Below are positions 36,513-46,395 of a stretch of 64,000 nucleotides of DNA, one piece after another. The notes beneath the pieces were generated by a model. That model was not told the origin of the DNA, searched no databases, and saw only the letters and a list, made by a program, of their open reading frames with translations. Source of the stretch: an uncultured Bacteroidota bacterium (GTDB taxonomy: Bacteria; Bacteroidota; Bacteroidia; Chitinophagales; Chitinophagaceae); contig CAILUU010000040.1 of the NCBI GenBank assembly GCA_903837525.1, positions 54,024 through 118,023 on the forward strand. The letters are read 5' to 3'. The translations under genes were made by a program, and so were the position numbers. The stretch's first letter is position 1. Each line of letters opens with the position of its first letter.

Positions 36513-39377
36513 ATGCAAAAAACGTTAACCTTTTTCGCTTTTATATTTTTTTTAGCTAATGTGCAAGCCCAAATAAAAGGTGTAGTTATTGATAGTGCGA
36601 CTAAAAAAGGGATAGATAAAGCCGTAATAGGTTTAGTAATTAAAATCAACCCAACAGATACCACCTATACGTTTGCTGATGAAAATGGAAAGTTTAGTAT
36701 AGAGCCTATACCAACATCTAGCTTTTCAATAGTAATACAAAACTTGGGTTTTAAACCAGTGGCAAAATATATAGCCAATACGAACCAACAAAAAATTATT
36801 GACCTTGGCAAAATTGAATTAATAAATAGAGGTACATTAATGGATGAAGTAATTGTAGTAGGCGCTCCTATTGTGGTTAAGGAAGATACGGTGGAATATA
36901 GGGCAGATGCATTTAAAGTACGTGAAGGTGCAGTTGTAGAAGACCTTTTAAAAAGATTACCAGGCATTGAGGTTGGTAAAGATGGTAGTGTAAAAGCACA
37001 AGGCAAATCTGTAACAAAAGTAAGAGTAAATGGTAAAGATTTTTTTGGAGGCGATGTACAAACGGCTACAAAAGAATTACCTGCCAACTTGGTTGATAAA
37101 ATACAAATAATTGATGATTATGGCGATCAATCAACGGTAAGTGGAATTAAAGAAGGCGATGCAGAAAAAATATTAAATATTCAATTAAAAAAAGATAAAA
37201 ATAAAGGCTTTTTTGGCAGAGCCACTGTGGGTGGTGGAACAGATGAGCGTTACCAATCCTCTTTTAATGGTAATTATTTTAATAATAATAAACAACTATC
37301 GTTGTTTGCTAATAGTAATAATGCCAATCAATCGTTATTTAACTTTGGAAATTTTGGTGGCAATCGTGGTATGAGTAGCATGATGAAGCAGGGACAAAGT
37401 ATGATGGCAGATATGGGTGGAGCAAGTGGTATGATGAATGCAATGAATAGTGGTGATAGAAGTTTTGTTGGAGGAAATCAAAACAGTAATGGTGGCATTA
37501 CCACTTCAAATTCGCTTGGGTTAAATTTTAGAGATCAGTGGGGAAAACGAATAAATTTTTATGGAAGTTACTCGTATAGCAATAGAGATAATGGTGCACT
37601 GACTTACACAGCGCAGCAAAACTTTAATAGGGATACTACTTTTGTAAATAATGACGATAACATTTCTAATACATTAGGACAAAATCACCGTATTTTCTTA
37701 AATTTAGAATACCAAATAGATAGCTTTAATTACGTTAAAATTAGTCCTACAGCAAGTTTTGCAACAAATAATGGCACTAGTACTTCGTTAACGGATGTCT
37801 TTAAAAGTGCAAATAGTACCATAACAAAAACGCAAACAGGTAACATTAATACTAACAATACCAGTAACACACCCAACGTAAGTGGAAGTATTTTATTTAA
37901 CCACAAGTTTAGAAAAAAAGGAAGAAACTTTTCGGCAAATATTAATTTAGGTAACTCTGCCTCCAACTCAGAACAAGACACTAGAAATGATTACATCTTT
38001 TTCAATCCATCTAGCACAGTAAATGTTTATCAGTTTATAGATCAAGAAAATAATAACCATAATTATGGGTTACGTTTTACCTACTCCGAGCCGTTATCAA
38101 AAACAAAAAATTTAGATTTTAGCTATGCGCATAATTTAAATTATAGTAGAAACAATAGAGCAACTTATATTGTAAACCCCCTAACTGGTGTAAAAACGTT
38201 AATTACAAATACTGCTTTTAGTAACGATTTTGAAAATGAATTTTATAATAACAGAGTAGGTTTATCCTTACGCTCTATATTTAAAAAATATAATTACACA
38301 TTAGGTATTAGCTTGCAGCCAGTTCGTTTGCAAGGAAATTCAATAACTAAGGATAGTGCTTTTAACAACATAAAAAGATTCAATGTTTTTCCTATTGCCC
38401 GATTTGCTTACAATTTTAGCAGAAGTAAAACTTTTAATGCAAACTACAGTGGTAATGCTACACAGCCAACTTTTACGCAATTACAGCCTGTACAAGACAA
38501 TAGTAATCCTCTTAGTATAACGCTTGGTAACCCTACGCTAAAGCCTAGCATTAACCACAATTTAAATTTAACGTATAATAATTTTAATTTTATTAGTGGT
38601 AAAGTTTTATTTACCAATTTAACATTTAGTACCATTCAAAATCAAATTGTAAACAATATAAGTTTTGATAATAGAGGATCTCAAACAAGTATTCCGAAAA
38701 ATGTTAATGGCTATTATAATGTATTAGGTTTTTATACGTTTAGTAAACCCTATAAAAACAGAAAGTATGTAATTACTTTAAACGGAACGGCTAACTACAA
38801 TCATAACATCAATTTAGTAAATAATGAAAAATCAATAGGAAGTAATTGGGTTTTTAGCCAAGGCACAACTTTTGAATACAATATTAAAGATTGGTTTACA
38901 TTAGGCACAGGTGTTAGTTATAGTTTAAATGATGTTAAATATAAGGGAGTAGATAATACTAAGGCATCCTCTTTACAAAATACCTCTAGTAATGCATGGA
39001 CGCTTAGTAATAATTTAGAAGCTACTATTAAAAAAAGTTGGGTAATAAAATATGATTTTGATTATACCCTAAATAATGGTTTAGCTGCTGGTGTTACACA
39101 AAATTTAGCAATAATGAATGCCTCTATTGAAAAACAATTATTTAAAAAGAAAAATGGCATTTTCAAACTAGCCGCTTTTGATTTATTTAACCAAAATACT
39201 AATATTAACCGCACTGTAACTGGTAACTCAATTTTAGATACTAGAACCAACCGACTTACCCGATATTTTATGTTAACCTTTACTTACCGTTTACAAAAAT
39301 TTGTAGGTAAACAACCCCAAAATACCGGCATGAGAGGCATGGGTGGTATGAGAACTCAAGAAATTAAAGTACAATAA
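36513..39377 (+). CDS. Outer-membrane beta-barrel receptor (TonB-dependent receptor-like)
   Basis: A 954-residue outer-membrane protein. The signal peptide ends at VQAQ, followed by a carboxypeptidase-like regulatory domain (about 20-110, KGVVIDSATKKGIDKAVIGL) and a plug-like domain (about 120-230, DLLKRLPGIEVGKDGSVKAQ, then VTKVRVNGKDFFGGDV). A glycine- and methionine-rich stretch (about 285-325) comes before the long barrel of the outer membrane protein beta-barrel (OMP_b-brl) type. A Met/Gly tail (MRGMGGMRTQ) ends the protein. It lacks an evident TonB box and a SusD partner, so uptake substrate and energy coupling are uncertain. Confidence 0.85.
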   Translation: MQKTLTFFAFIFFLANVQAQIKGVVIDSATKKGIDKAVIGLVIKINPTDTTYTFADENGKFSIEPIPTSSFSIVIQNLGFKPVAKYIANTNQQKIIDLGKIELINRGTLMDEVIVVGAPIVVKEDTVEYRADAFKVREGAVVEDLLKRLPGIEVGKDGSVKAQGKSVTKVRVNGKDFFGGDVQTATKELPANLVDKIQIIDDYGDQSTVSGIKEGDAEKILNIQLKKDKNKGFFGRATVGGGTDERYQSSFNGNYFNNNKQLSLFANSNNANQSLFNFGNFGGNRGMSSMMKQGQSMMADMGGASGMMNAMNSGDRSFVGGNQNSNGGITTSNSLGLNFRDQWGKRINFYGSYSYSNRDNGALTYTAQQNFNRDTTFVNNDDNISNTLGQNHRIFLNLEYQIDSFNYVKISPTASFATNNGTSTSLTDVFKSANSTITKTQTGNINTNNTSNTPNVSGSILFNHKFRKKGRNFSANINLGNSASNSEQDTRNDYIFFNPSSTVNVYQFIDQENNNHNYGLRFTYSEPLSKTKNLDFSYAHNLNYSRNNRATYIVNPLTGVKTLITNTAFSNDFENEFYNNRVGLSLRSIFKKYNYTLGISLQPVRLQGNSITKDSAFNNIKRFNVFPIARFAYNFSRSKTFNANYSGNATQPTFTQLQPVQDNSNPLSITLGNPTLKPSINHNLNLTYNNFNFISGKVLFTNLTFSTIQNQIVNNISFDNRGSQTSIPKNVNGYYNVLGFYTFSKPYKNRKYVITLNGTANYNHNINLVNNEKSIGSNWVFSQGTTFEYNIKDWFTLGTGVSYSLNDVKYKGVDNTKASSLQNTSSNAWTLSNNLEATIKKSWVIKYDFDYTLNNGLAAGVTQNLAIMNASIEKQLFKKKNGIFKLAAFDLFNQNTNINRTVTGNSILDTRTNRLTRYFMLTFTYRLQKFVGKQPQNTGMRGMGGMRTQEIKVQ

Positions 39378-39408
39378 TTTACAGCACTTTACATTGTTCA
39401 ATTTTAAT

Positions 39409-39431
39409 AGGGTATTTTTATACCCTTTTTT
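39409..39431 (+). terminator. Rho-independent terminator after the barrel receptor gene
   Basis: AGGGTAT pairs perfectly with ATACCCT around TTTT, and six T follow. It is 32 bases past the stop and separates the receptor gene from atpG. Confidence 0.88.
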
Positions 39432-39479
39432 ATTACCTTTACAATCCTAAATAAGCCTATAATATAATAAATAAATTTT

Positions 39480-40361
39480 ATGAGTGGTGCATTAAAAGAA
39501 GTAAGAAATAGGATAAAATCGGTGCAAAGTACCCAGCAAATTACCAAAGCCATGAAAATGGTAAGTGCGGCCAAGTTACGAAGAGCGCAAGATGCTATTA
39601 CACAAATGAGGCCATATGCTCAAAAACTTCAAGAAGTTCTTAGCAACATTGTAAGCAATAGCGAGGGGGAAGTAAACATGGATTTAGCAGCAGAAAGAAC
39701 GGTAGAAAAAGTAATGATAATTATTGTAACAAGCGATAGAGGTTTGTGTGGTGGTTACAATAGCAACTTAATAAAATTAGCAAAGCAAGTTGCAAAAGAC
39801 AAATATCCTAATCAGTTAGCAAAAGGAAATGTGCAATTTTTACCTATTGGTAAAAAAGGGTATGAGCATTTTAGTAAAAACGGTTTTACTGTAGTGGATA
39901 AATTTTGGAATATTTTTACAGGTTTAAGTTTTGATAAGGTACAAGCTGCAGCAAAATATGCTATGGATGCTTTTGCAAATAAAGAGTTAGATGCAGTAGA
40001 ATTAGTATACAGTGAATTTAAAAATGCTGCCACACAAGTTTATTCTGCCGAGCAATTTTTACCTGTGCGTAAAGTTGCAAAAGTTCCTGGTCAAAAAAAT
40101 GCAGATTTTATTTACGAACCTAGCAAGGAAGTTTTAATTGCAGAGTTAATACCCAAAATCTTAAATACACAATTATTTAAAGGTACCTTAGATGGAAATG
40201 CAAGTGAGCATGGAGCAAGAATGACGGCAATGGATAAAGCAAGTGATAATGCGAATGAATTATTAAAGTCGTTAAAAATTAGTTACAACAGAGCAAGGCA
40301 AGCTGCTATTACTACTGAGTTGTCGGAAATTGTAAGTGGTGCGGCAGCATTAAATGGATAA
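39480..40361 (+). CDS. atpG: F1F0 ATP synthase gamma subunit
   Basis: Central rotating shaft of F1 that couples proton flow to ATP synthesis. The 293-residue protein has the expected N-terminal helix EVRNRIKSVQSTQQITKAMK (7-26) followed by MVSAAKLRRAQ, the Rossmann-like ITSDRGLCGGYN segment and the C-terminal helix NANELLKSLKISYNRARQAA, then TTELSEIVSGAAAL. Length is normal. Unusually, none of the other atp genes is adjacent: a receptor gene with its own terminator lies upstream and scpB downstream. A TACCTTTA box near 39434 may be its promoter. Confidence 0.96.
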   Translation: MSGALKEVRNRIKSVQSTQQITKAMKMVSAAKLRRAQDAITQMRPYAQKLQEVLSNIVSNSEGEVNMDLAAERTVEKVMIIIVTSDRGLCGGYNSNLIKLAKQVAKDKYPNQLAKGNVQFLPIGKKGYEHFSKNGFTVVDKFWNIFTGLSFDKVQAAAKYAMDAFANKELDAVELVYSEFKNAATQVYSAEQFLPVRKVAKVPGQKNADFIYEPSKEVLIAELIPKILNTQLFKGTLDGNASEHGARMTAMDKASDNANELLKSLKISYNRARQAAITTELSEIVSGAAALNG

Positions 40362-40364
40362 AAA

Positions 40365-40453
40365 CTCCCTAACCCCCTAAAGGGGGAATAGAGAAAAATA
40401 AGACAAAAATATTTTTTTAATAAACCAAAATTAAGCCCCTTTAGGGGTTGGGT
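40365..40453. repeat. Paired palindromic CCCCTAAAGGGG repeat between atpG and scpB
   Basis: The left arm (40365-40388) carries CCCTAACCCCCTAAAGGGGG; the right arm (40433-40453) carries AGCCCCTTTAGGGGTTGGG. The arms are inverted copies about 45 bp apart, so the whole unit can fold into one long hairpin. It begins 3 bases after the atpG stop and ends against the scpB ATG, with the same arrangement as the repeat before trmD. Confidence 0.7.
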
Positions 40454-41149
40454 ATGGAACTTTCTTTAATTATACCACATATAGAAGCCTTAATATTTGC
40501 CAGCGACAAACCCTTGCCTGCGGCAGAAATTGTGGAGCATATAAATAATGCATTGGGTTTTATAGAAGACATAGCTACGATTGAACAAGTTAATACAGCC
40601 ATAGAAGGAATAAAAGAAAAATACGATAGTGAGTTTTATGCCTTTGAATTAAAAGCCATTGGCGGTGGATGGCAGTTTTTAACCAAGCCTACATTTCATA
40701 AAACAGTAGCACAATTAAATGGCGATAAATTTTTAAAACGCTTATCTACCGCAGCTTTAGAAACATTAGCTATTATTGCCTACAAACAACCTGTTACAAA
40801 AAGCGAAATGGAGGCAATACGTGGTGTTAATTGCGACTATGCTGTACAAAAATTATTAGAGAAAGATTTAGTTATTATTGCTGGCCGTAGAGAGGAATCA
40901 GTTGGACAACCCTTAATTTATCAAACCTCAAAATCGTTTATGGATTATTTTGGTATTAATAGTGCTGATGATTTACCTAAAATAAATGAGGTTTTAATGG
41001 AAGAATTAATACTAGCAACTAACGTACAACAAGCCCAAGAAGAAATGATGGTTGAGGTCGAAAATATTGAAGTGGTTGAAGTTATTGAAACTGAAGAAAT
41101 AAATTTAGAGATAGATATTGAAAAAATTGAAGAGAAAACTGAGGAGTAA
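40454..41149 (+). CDS. scpB: Segregation and condensation protein B
   Basis: Kleisin-interacting winged-helix subunit of the SMC-ScpAB condensin, needed for chromosome segregation. The 231-residue protein shows the ScpB core: IEALIFASDKPLPAAEIVEH (about 8-27), FLKRLSTAALETLAIIAYKQ with PVTKSEMEAIRGVNCD following (about 95-130), and LLITxGRxEE-like LVIIAGRREESVGQP. The C-terminal 60 residues form a very acidic tail (many E and I), longer than in most homologues. A TTG at 40448 would lengthen the protein by two residues; the ATG at 40454 is preferred. Confidence 0.93.
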   Translation: MELSLIIPHIEALIFASDKPLPAAEIVEHINNALGFIEDIATIEQVNTAIEGIKEKYDSEFYAFELKAIGGGWQFLTKPTFHKTVAQLNGDKFLKRLSTAALETLAIIAYKQPVTKSEMEAIRGVNCDYAVQKLLEKDLVIIAGRREESVGQPLIYQTSKSFMDYFGINSADDLPKINEVLMEELILATNVQQAQEEMMVEVENIEVVEVIETEEINLEIDIEKIEEKTEE

Positions 41150-41171
41150 ACTTATTTAATCCCTTTTTATT

Positions 41172-41202
41172 AAAGCGTTCTAAAATTTAGAATGCTTTTT
41201 TT
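41172..41202 (+). terminator. Rho-independent terminator after scpB
   Basis: AAAGCGTTCTA pairs with TAGAATGCTTT (one G-U pair), followed by a run of seven T. It begins 22 bases after the scpB stop. Confidence 0.85.
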
Positions 41203-41217
41203 ATGCAGTATACAAAA

Positions 41218-41244
41218 AAATCCATGCCTCGTGTACATGGATTT
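41218..41244 (-). terminator. Rho-independent terminator after the GNAT gene
   Basis: A perfect 9-bp stem (41218-41226 / 41236-41244) with a 9-nt loop; on the minus strand seven T follow. It lies about 155 bases past the stop of the acetyltransferase gene, and between them I see no further feature. Confidence 0.75.
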
Positions 41245-41400
41245 AGATTTTAATCGACTCATAAATAAATAGTAAAGAATAGCAAGAAAATTAAGGTTTA
41301 GTCTTTCTAAAATAAATTAGATATTTGCATTTGAAGATGGTTGCGCACCGGTAACTAAAAACAAAACCGAATTGTGAAACACATTATTTTATTTGATCCC

Positions 41401-41853
41401 CTATTTTTTTAATACCATAGGAATATGGGAAATATCGTCCTCTAAATAATCATCCCCATCTTGCTTAAAACCAAATGATTCGTAAAATTTTTTAAGATAG
41501 AGTTGTGCACCAATTTTTATTTCATTAACTGGATGTAGATTAAAAGTTTGCTCAATTGAGTTTTTTACTAGTTGTTTTCCAATACCTGTTCCTCTATATT
41601 TTGGAGAGCTTACTACCCTACCAATACTTGCATATTTTTCATAGGCTAAACCAAGGGGTAAAATACGGGTATAGGCAACTAATGTTTTATTTATCCACCC
41701 ACAAAAATGTGCCGATTGTTGGTCTCTATCGTCAGCATCTTGATACACACAATTTTGCTCTACTACAAAAACTTCGTTGCGTAATTGTATGATAGCATAT
41801 AATTCATAAGCTGTTAATTCGTCAAAATCTTTTATTATCCAATTTATATTCAT
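41401..41853 (-). CDS. ElaA-like GNAT N-acetyltransferase
   Basis: A 150-residue single-domain acetyltransferase. The N-terminal stretch LYAIIQLRNEVFVVEQNCVY followed by DADDRDQ matches the ElaA subgroup, and IGRVVSSPKYRGTGIGKQLV is the acetyl-CoA pyrophosphate-binding motif A (R/Q-x-x-G-x-G/A). The acceptor substrate is unknown for the group. It begins 2 bases after the stop of the upstream putative L,D-transpeptidase gene, so both are likely on one transcript that ends at the 41218 terminator. Confidence 0.9.
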   Translation of the reverse strand: MNINWIIKDFDELTAYELYAIIQLRNEVFVVEQNCVYQDADDRDQQSAHFCGWINKTLVAYTRILPLGLAYEKYASIGRVVSSPKYRGTGIGKQLVKNSIEQTFNLHPVNEIKIGAQLYLKKFYESFGFKQDGDDYLEDDISHIPMVLKK

Positions 41854-41855
41854 CT

Positions 41856-43166
41856 TTATTTTACTTGCTTTAGGTAAGGTAATACATCTTTGAGCGTAAC
41901 AGGTCTTTGCACATCTTCTAATTCTATTACGATTAAATATCCCTGCGGCCCACCAGCTTTTTTTACGGCATTAATTAATTTTTGTTGATCACTTTCTAAT
42001 CGCTTACCATCTAAAGTACTCCACAGCTCTTTTGTACACAAACAACCCTCCGTAGGGGTTAAGGGGTAATAGGTTTCACCTTTGTAAAATTCTGGATTAA
42101 CGGTTGTACCATGTGCAATTATTTCGTTACGGCCAGCAAGACCTGCAAAATAGGCTTCGAAAAGTGGTAAATTTTTTTGCCAGTTTTTTGGTAATATTTT
42201 TTTATAATCGTCAACTTTCCATTCATTATTTGTACTGGATGAATCTCTAAAAAAATGTTGCTTGGTAGTTTCTACTGGTAAGGTTAGTTGCAGATTTTCG
42301 GTAGCTCCAATGGCTTCAATTTTACTTTTGCCAAAACCACTCATTCTAAAAACGCCTTGTGGGGTGTTGCCACTTGTTAAATAAGTAGGTAAATTATTGA
42401 TACTCCGTGTTAATTGTGGCACATTAAAATAGCTGCCATCTTCATTTAATACAAAACTACCATCATGCTTACGAACAAGGACTATGCCAGAATAATTACG
42501 ATTTTTTCTTTGAAAGCTAAATACAATAACATTGCCGGGCAAATAAGAAGGGTTTAAAAAATCGGGAATATATTTTAATAAATTTAATGCTCGTTGCTGT
42601 GGGATTTCCTTTGCAAAGTCCAACGCAAAACGGGCATTAGAAGCTAAGCTTATTAAAAATGGATTTAATTTTAATAGCGTATCTTTTTTAACTAAGTTTT
42701 CAATTTTAGTAAAAATATTTTTTGCATGGTTTAGTTTAGTTTCATTAGCCATAATATATTCTGCAGCTAAAGCCATTAATTTGTAATTGGCAGTTGTATC
42801 AATAGTTTTTTTTGCTTGTGTAAAGTAGGTAAGCGGAAAGCGTTTGTAGCACAACGTCCAAAAAGCATATTGAAAATTTACAGTTTGCTTATTTAATTGC
42901 TTTGCAGCAGTGTTAATTTGGTTTATAACCAAACTTGGGTTATAGTTTACTAACTGAATAGCATAAAAAGCAGTTTCCCAATTTTCCTCTGTTTCAAGCG
43001 TTAAGGGTAAGGCTAAATTTTTTTGGATTGATTTTTTTACAATGGTAGTATAAAATTTTGCTCTTGCTTCTTGTGTTCCATTTTTATAATAAGCGAAGGA
43101 ATCTACTTGAGAAAATAACTGTCCGTAACTTAAAATAAAAAATAAAAAAAGTACACTCTTTTTCAT
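41856..43166 (-). CDS. Putative secreted L,D-transpeptidase-like protein
   Basis: A 436-residue exported protein (signal peptide to LFSQ) with a helical N-terminal half of unknown type. The C-terminal half (about 225-415) contains a pattern like the YkuD catalytic site: EIIAHGTTVNPEFYKG, then 18 residues after the HG comes TEGCLC, which fits H-G ... S/T-x-G-C. Other YkuD-like hints are NTPQGVFRMSGFGKSK and PLTPTEG. If correct, it would cross-link or modify peptidoglycan in the periplasm. The match is by motif only; an alternative is an unrelated cysteine enzyme. Confidence 0.6.
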   Translation of the reverse strand: MKKSVLFLFFILSYGQLFSQVDSFAYYKNGTQEARAKFYTTIVKKSIQKNLALPLTLETEENWETAFYAIQLVNYNPSLVINQINTAAKQLNKQTVNFQYAFWTLCYKRFPLTYFTQAKKTIDTTANYKLMALAAEYIMANETKLNHAKNIFTKIENLVKKDTLLKLNPFLISLASNARFALDFAKEIPQQRALNLLKYIPDFLNPSYLPGNVIVFSFQRKNRNYSGIVLVRKHDGSFVLNEDGSYFNVPQLTRSINNLPTYLTSGNTPQGVFRMSGFGKSKIEAIGATENLQLTLPVETTKQHFFRDSSSTNNEWKVDDYKKILPKNWQKNLPLFEAYFAGLAGRNEIIAHGTTVNPEFYKGETYYPLTPTEGCLCTKELWSTLDGKRLESDQQKLINAVKKAGGPQGYLIVIELEDVQRPVTLKDVLPYLKQVK

Positions 43167-43185
43167 TGCACAAAGTAAAATAAAA

Positions 43186-43207
43186 AAAGCACCAATAAAG
43201 GTGCTTT
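43186..43207 (-). terminator. Rho-independent terminator after the esterase-like gene
   Basis: AAAGCACC and GGTGCTTT form a perfect 8-bp stem around a 6-nt loop; on the minus strand the stem is followed by TTTTTTTA. It lies about 60 bases after the stop of the 43266-44141 gene. Confidence 0.85.
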
Positions 43208-43265
43208 ACTAAAAATATTTTTTTTCTAAATAGGCTAGCATTGAATATTTTACTATCTAACTATT

Positions 43266-44141
43266 TTACCTAACATTTGCCCTTAAAAAAGTTTGAATTT
43301 TACCAAACGCATCGTTGAATGTAGCTATGCTCCAATCGCCATGGCCACTAGTTGGGTAAAGTACATATTGATTAATTACGCCTGCAGTTGTTAATAAATC
43401 TCTTACTTTGGTTGATTGTGTTGGAGATACTAATGGATCTAAACCACCATGTAATAAAATAGTTGGAGCCGATGTAGCTTTAATAAACGTTACTGGGCTA
43501 CTATTTATATAAAGTTGCAGATCTTGAACAGGAGTTTTGCCAATTGTAGCACCTAATAAAATCCTTAACGCTATGTTACCACCAACGGGGTTGTTGTACA
43601 TATCTACTAAATCGGAAGGGCCAAATAAAGAAACGATTGCTTTTACTCGTACAGATGTTGTGTCTTTATACCCTTGTAACATAGCCAAATGCCCACCGGC
43701 ACTTGCCCCTAGTAAAACAATTTTTTTACTTACTTGGTATTCGCTTGCTTTTCCTAAAATATGGTTTACAGCAAAACGTACATCTGTTTCTTGAGTAGGA
43801 AATTTGTTTATAGTATCCCCAGCCGATAAACGATAATTAATATTGAAAAAAGCATAATCGGGTAAAAGTCTTTTTAGGGTATCTATATAACTATTAAAGT
43901 CAACTTTATCGCCACTTGCCCAAGCGCCACCATGTATCAATATCATTACTTTGGTACTGTCATCTCTTCTACCAGCAGGTAAATAAATATCCATTTTTTG
44001 CATGGCATTATCCCCATAAGGCACATTTAGTATTGTTTTAGGTGCAACACTAATTCCGTTCTCAGAAGCATCTTCATTTTTCTTGCAAGAAAATAATGTA
44101 AGTGTAATGTAAAACGCAAATAATAATTTATATAATTTCAT
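43266..44141 (-). CDS. Alpha/beta-hydrolase lipoprotein (BD-FAE/esterase-like)
   Basis: A 291-residue putative lipoprotein (LFSCKKN, Cys about 17) with an esterase-type alpha/beta-hydrolase fold. Visible are the oxyanion-hole motif LIHGGAWASGD, the nucleophile elbow LLGASAGGHLA, the acid in LHGGLDPLVSP and the catalytic histidine in TSGHGDW. The closest named groups are BD-FAE/carbohydrate esterases and carboxylesterases; the substrate is unknown. The frame extends to a GTG at 44219, but the ATG at 44141 directly precedes the lipoprotein signal and is preferred. Confidence 0.85.
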   Translation of the reverse strand: MKLYKLLFAFYITLTLFSCKKNEDASENGISVAPKTILNVPYGDNAMQKMDIYLPAGRRDDSTKVMILIHGGAWASGDKVDFNSYIDTLKRLLPDYAFFNINYRLSAGDTINKFPTQETDVRFAVNHILGKASEYQVSKKIVLLGASAGGHLAMLQGYKDTTSVRVKAIVSLFGPSDLVDMYNNPVGGNIALRILLGATIGKTPVQDLQLYINSSPVTFIKATSAPTILLHGGLDPLVSPTQSTKVRDLLTTAGVINQYVLYPTSGHGDWSIATFNDAFGKIQTFLRANVR

Positions 44142-44271
44142 ACGCTTATTTTGTGGTGAAAAGATAAGGAAAAATGTGGAAAGAAATGAAAAAGGTAAAT
44201 CCATTATTACTATCCACACTTTTTAAAGCACCCAGAGATGTTATCTTTTATATTTTGCCCCAATTGGGTTG

Positions 44272-46119
44272 TTAAACCTTCAAATTCAACTTTATCCCTA
44301 ACTCGTCAAACTGTTTAGCATCAATAGTTGAGGGTGCATCAATCATAACATCTCTACCACTATTATTTTTAGGAAAAGCAATAAAGTCACGGATACTTTC
44401 GCTACCACCTAGTATGCTACACAATCTATCAAACCCAAATGCAATACCCCCATGTGGCGGAGCACCATATTCAAAAGCGCCTAATAAAAAACCAAATTTG
44501 TGTTGTTGCTCTTCAGCATTCATACCTAGGGCTGCAAACATTTTTTCTTGCAACTCTCGTTGAAAAATACGAATACTACCACCACCAATTTCGTTACCAT
44601 TTAAAACCATATCATAAGCATTTGCTTTTATATTGGCATAAGGGTGTTCTGGATATTTATCTAAATTTTCAACTTTTGGAGAGTTATTAATCATTATATC
44701 TAAATCGCTAGGTTTAGGGCTTGTAAACGGATGGTGCCTTGCCACCCAGCGACCAGCACCTCCCCCATCTTGATCTTCCAATGCAAATTCAAATAATGGA
44801 AAATCTAACACCCATAATAATTTAAACTCATCTTTTTTACGCAAGCCCAATTTATCGGCCATGTACATACGCAAATCGCTAATTGCTTTTCTGGTTCTTT
44901 CCTCTGCACCTGCTAGTATCAAAATTAAATCGCCAGGCTTTGCATTTGCAGCTTCAGCAATTGCTTTCAATTTTTCTTCGTTATAAAATTTATCTACGCT
45001 ACTCTTAAAAGTTCCATCTGCATTACATTTTATAAACACCAGCCCTTTCATACCAATTTGCGGTCGCTTAACCCATTCCACTAGTTCATCGGTTTGTTTA
45101 CGAGTGTATTCGCTACAGTTAGGTATTGCAATAGCAACTAGAGTTTCGGCATCATCAAAAACACCAAAGCCACCATCATTAATTAATGCAGGTTGGCTTA
45201 GCTTTGTAGTAAACGTATGTTGAGGAAACTTTATGTTACAAATTTTTAAATCAAACCGAATATCTGGTTTATCATTTCCGTAATTCCACATGGCTTCTTC
45301 CCAAGTCATTCTTTCTACAATAGCTGTGTACTCTATATTTTTTACATCTTTAAAAATTCGTTTTACCAATCCTTCAAACATTTGCAAAATATCTTCTTGC
45401 TCAACAAAACACATTTCACAATCTATTTGTGTAAACTCTGGTTGCCTATCTGCTCTTAAATCTTCATCTCTAAAGCATTTTACAATTTGATAGTATCTAT
45501 CGTAGCCACTTACCATAAGCAATTGCTTAAAAGTTTGTGGGCTTTGGGGTAAAGCATAAAATTGTCCAGTATTCATACGGCTTGGTACCACAAAATCTCT
45601 TGCTCCCTCTGGCGTGCTTTTAATTAAAAAAGGCGTTTCAATGTCCATAAAATTATTTTCATGCAAATAATTTCTGGTGCTTCGTCCAACTGCATAACGC
45701 AATTCTAAATTTTTCTTTACCACATGTCGCCGTAAATCTAAATAGCGATATTTCATTCGTATATCATCGCCCCCATCGGTATCATCTTGAATGGTAAAAG
45801 GAGGTACGGCGCTTTTATTTAAAATAGTAAATGAAGAAACCAATAATTCAATTTCGCCAGTTGGTATGTTTGCATTTTTATTACTACGTTCGTTTACTGT
45901 ACCCTTAACTTGCAATACAAATTCTCTTCCCAACGGATTAGCGTCTAACTCGGCATTTAAAGCCTCGGAAAAAAGCAATTGTGTAATACCATATCTATCT
46001 CTTAAATCTATAAAAGTTATGCTGCCAAATTTACGAACAGTTTGTACCCAACCGGCTAGTGTTACCGTGGTGTTTACATCAGTCAATGTTAATTGGCCAC
46101 AAGTATGTGTACGATACAT
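44272..46119 (-). CDS. aspS: Aspartyl-tRNA synthetase
   Basis: Charges tRNA-Asp with aspartate. The class IIb enzyme of 615 residues has an N-terminal OB-fold anticodon domain ([20 protein letters not shown], about 19-38), class II motif 2 [20 protein letters not shown] (about 212-231), the bacterial GAD insertion domain (about 300-410) and motif 3 [20 protein letters not shown] (about 548-567). The length and insertion are those of bacterial AspRS; whether it also charges tRNA-Asn cannot be told here. It has its own promoter-like boxes upstream. Confidence 0.97.
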   Translation of the reverse strand: MYRTHTCGQLTLTDVNTTVTLAGWVQTVRKFGSITFIDLRDRYGITQLLFSEALNAELDANPLGREFVLQVKGTVNERSNKNANIPTGEIELLVSSFTILNKSAVPPFTIQDDTDGGDDIRMKYRYLDLRRHVVKKNLELRYAVGRSTRNYLHENNFMDIETPFLIKSTPEGARDFVVPSRMNTGQFYALPQSPQTFKQLLMVSGYDRYYQIVKCFRDEDLRADRQPEFTQIDCEMCFVEQEDILQMFEGLVKRIFKDVKNIEYTAIVERMTWEEAMWNYGNDKPDIRFDLKICNIKFPQHTFTTKLSQPALINDGGFGVFDDAETLVAIAIPNCSEYTRKQTDELVEWVKRPQIGMKGLVFIKCNADGTFKSSVDKFYNEEKLKAIAEAANAKPGDLILILAGAEERTRKAISDLRMYMADKLGLRKKDEFKLLWVLDFPLFEFALEDQDGGGAGRWVARHHPFTSPKPSDLDIMINNSPKVENLDKYPEHPYANIKANAYDMVLNGNEIGGGSIRIFQRELQEKMFAALGMNAEEQQHKFGFLLGAFEYGAPPHGGIAFGFDRLCSILGGSESIRDFIAFPKNNSGRDVMIDAPSTIDAKQFDELGIKLNLKV

Positions 46120-46176
46120 ATATAGTTATGAGTTAAGAATGATAAACTATGAGTTGGGTTATCCAATTTCAGATTG

Positions 46177-46207
46177 TAAAGATAAGTATTTGCTTTAGGG
46201 CTGCCAA
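46177..46207 (-). promoter_or_regulatory. aspS promoter
   Basis: On the minus strand TATCTTTA (46177-46184; one mismatch to TAnnTTTG) lies 20 bases downstream of TTG (46205-46207). The predicted leader is about 50 bases. Confidence 0.45.
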
Positions 46208-46395
46208 GTTGCTAAATAGGTGTCTGGCCATTTAAAGTCTTTTAAAAATTAGAAATTGTACAATTTGTAAAAATCATTATTAAGTAAAGCCTTTTCGTAA
46301 TATCCTGACACCTGTATACTTTAACAAATTATTATGTAGCAACTAATTGCATTTTCATATTACATTTATGTAAAATTTAAAACAAAAAAAACAAT

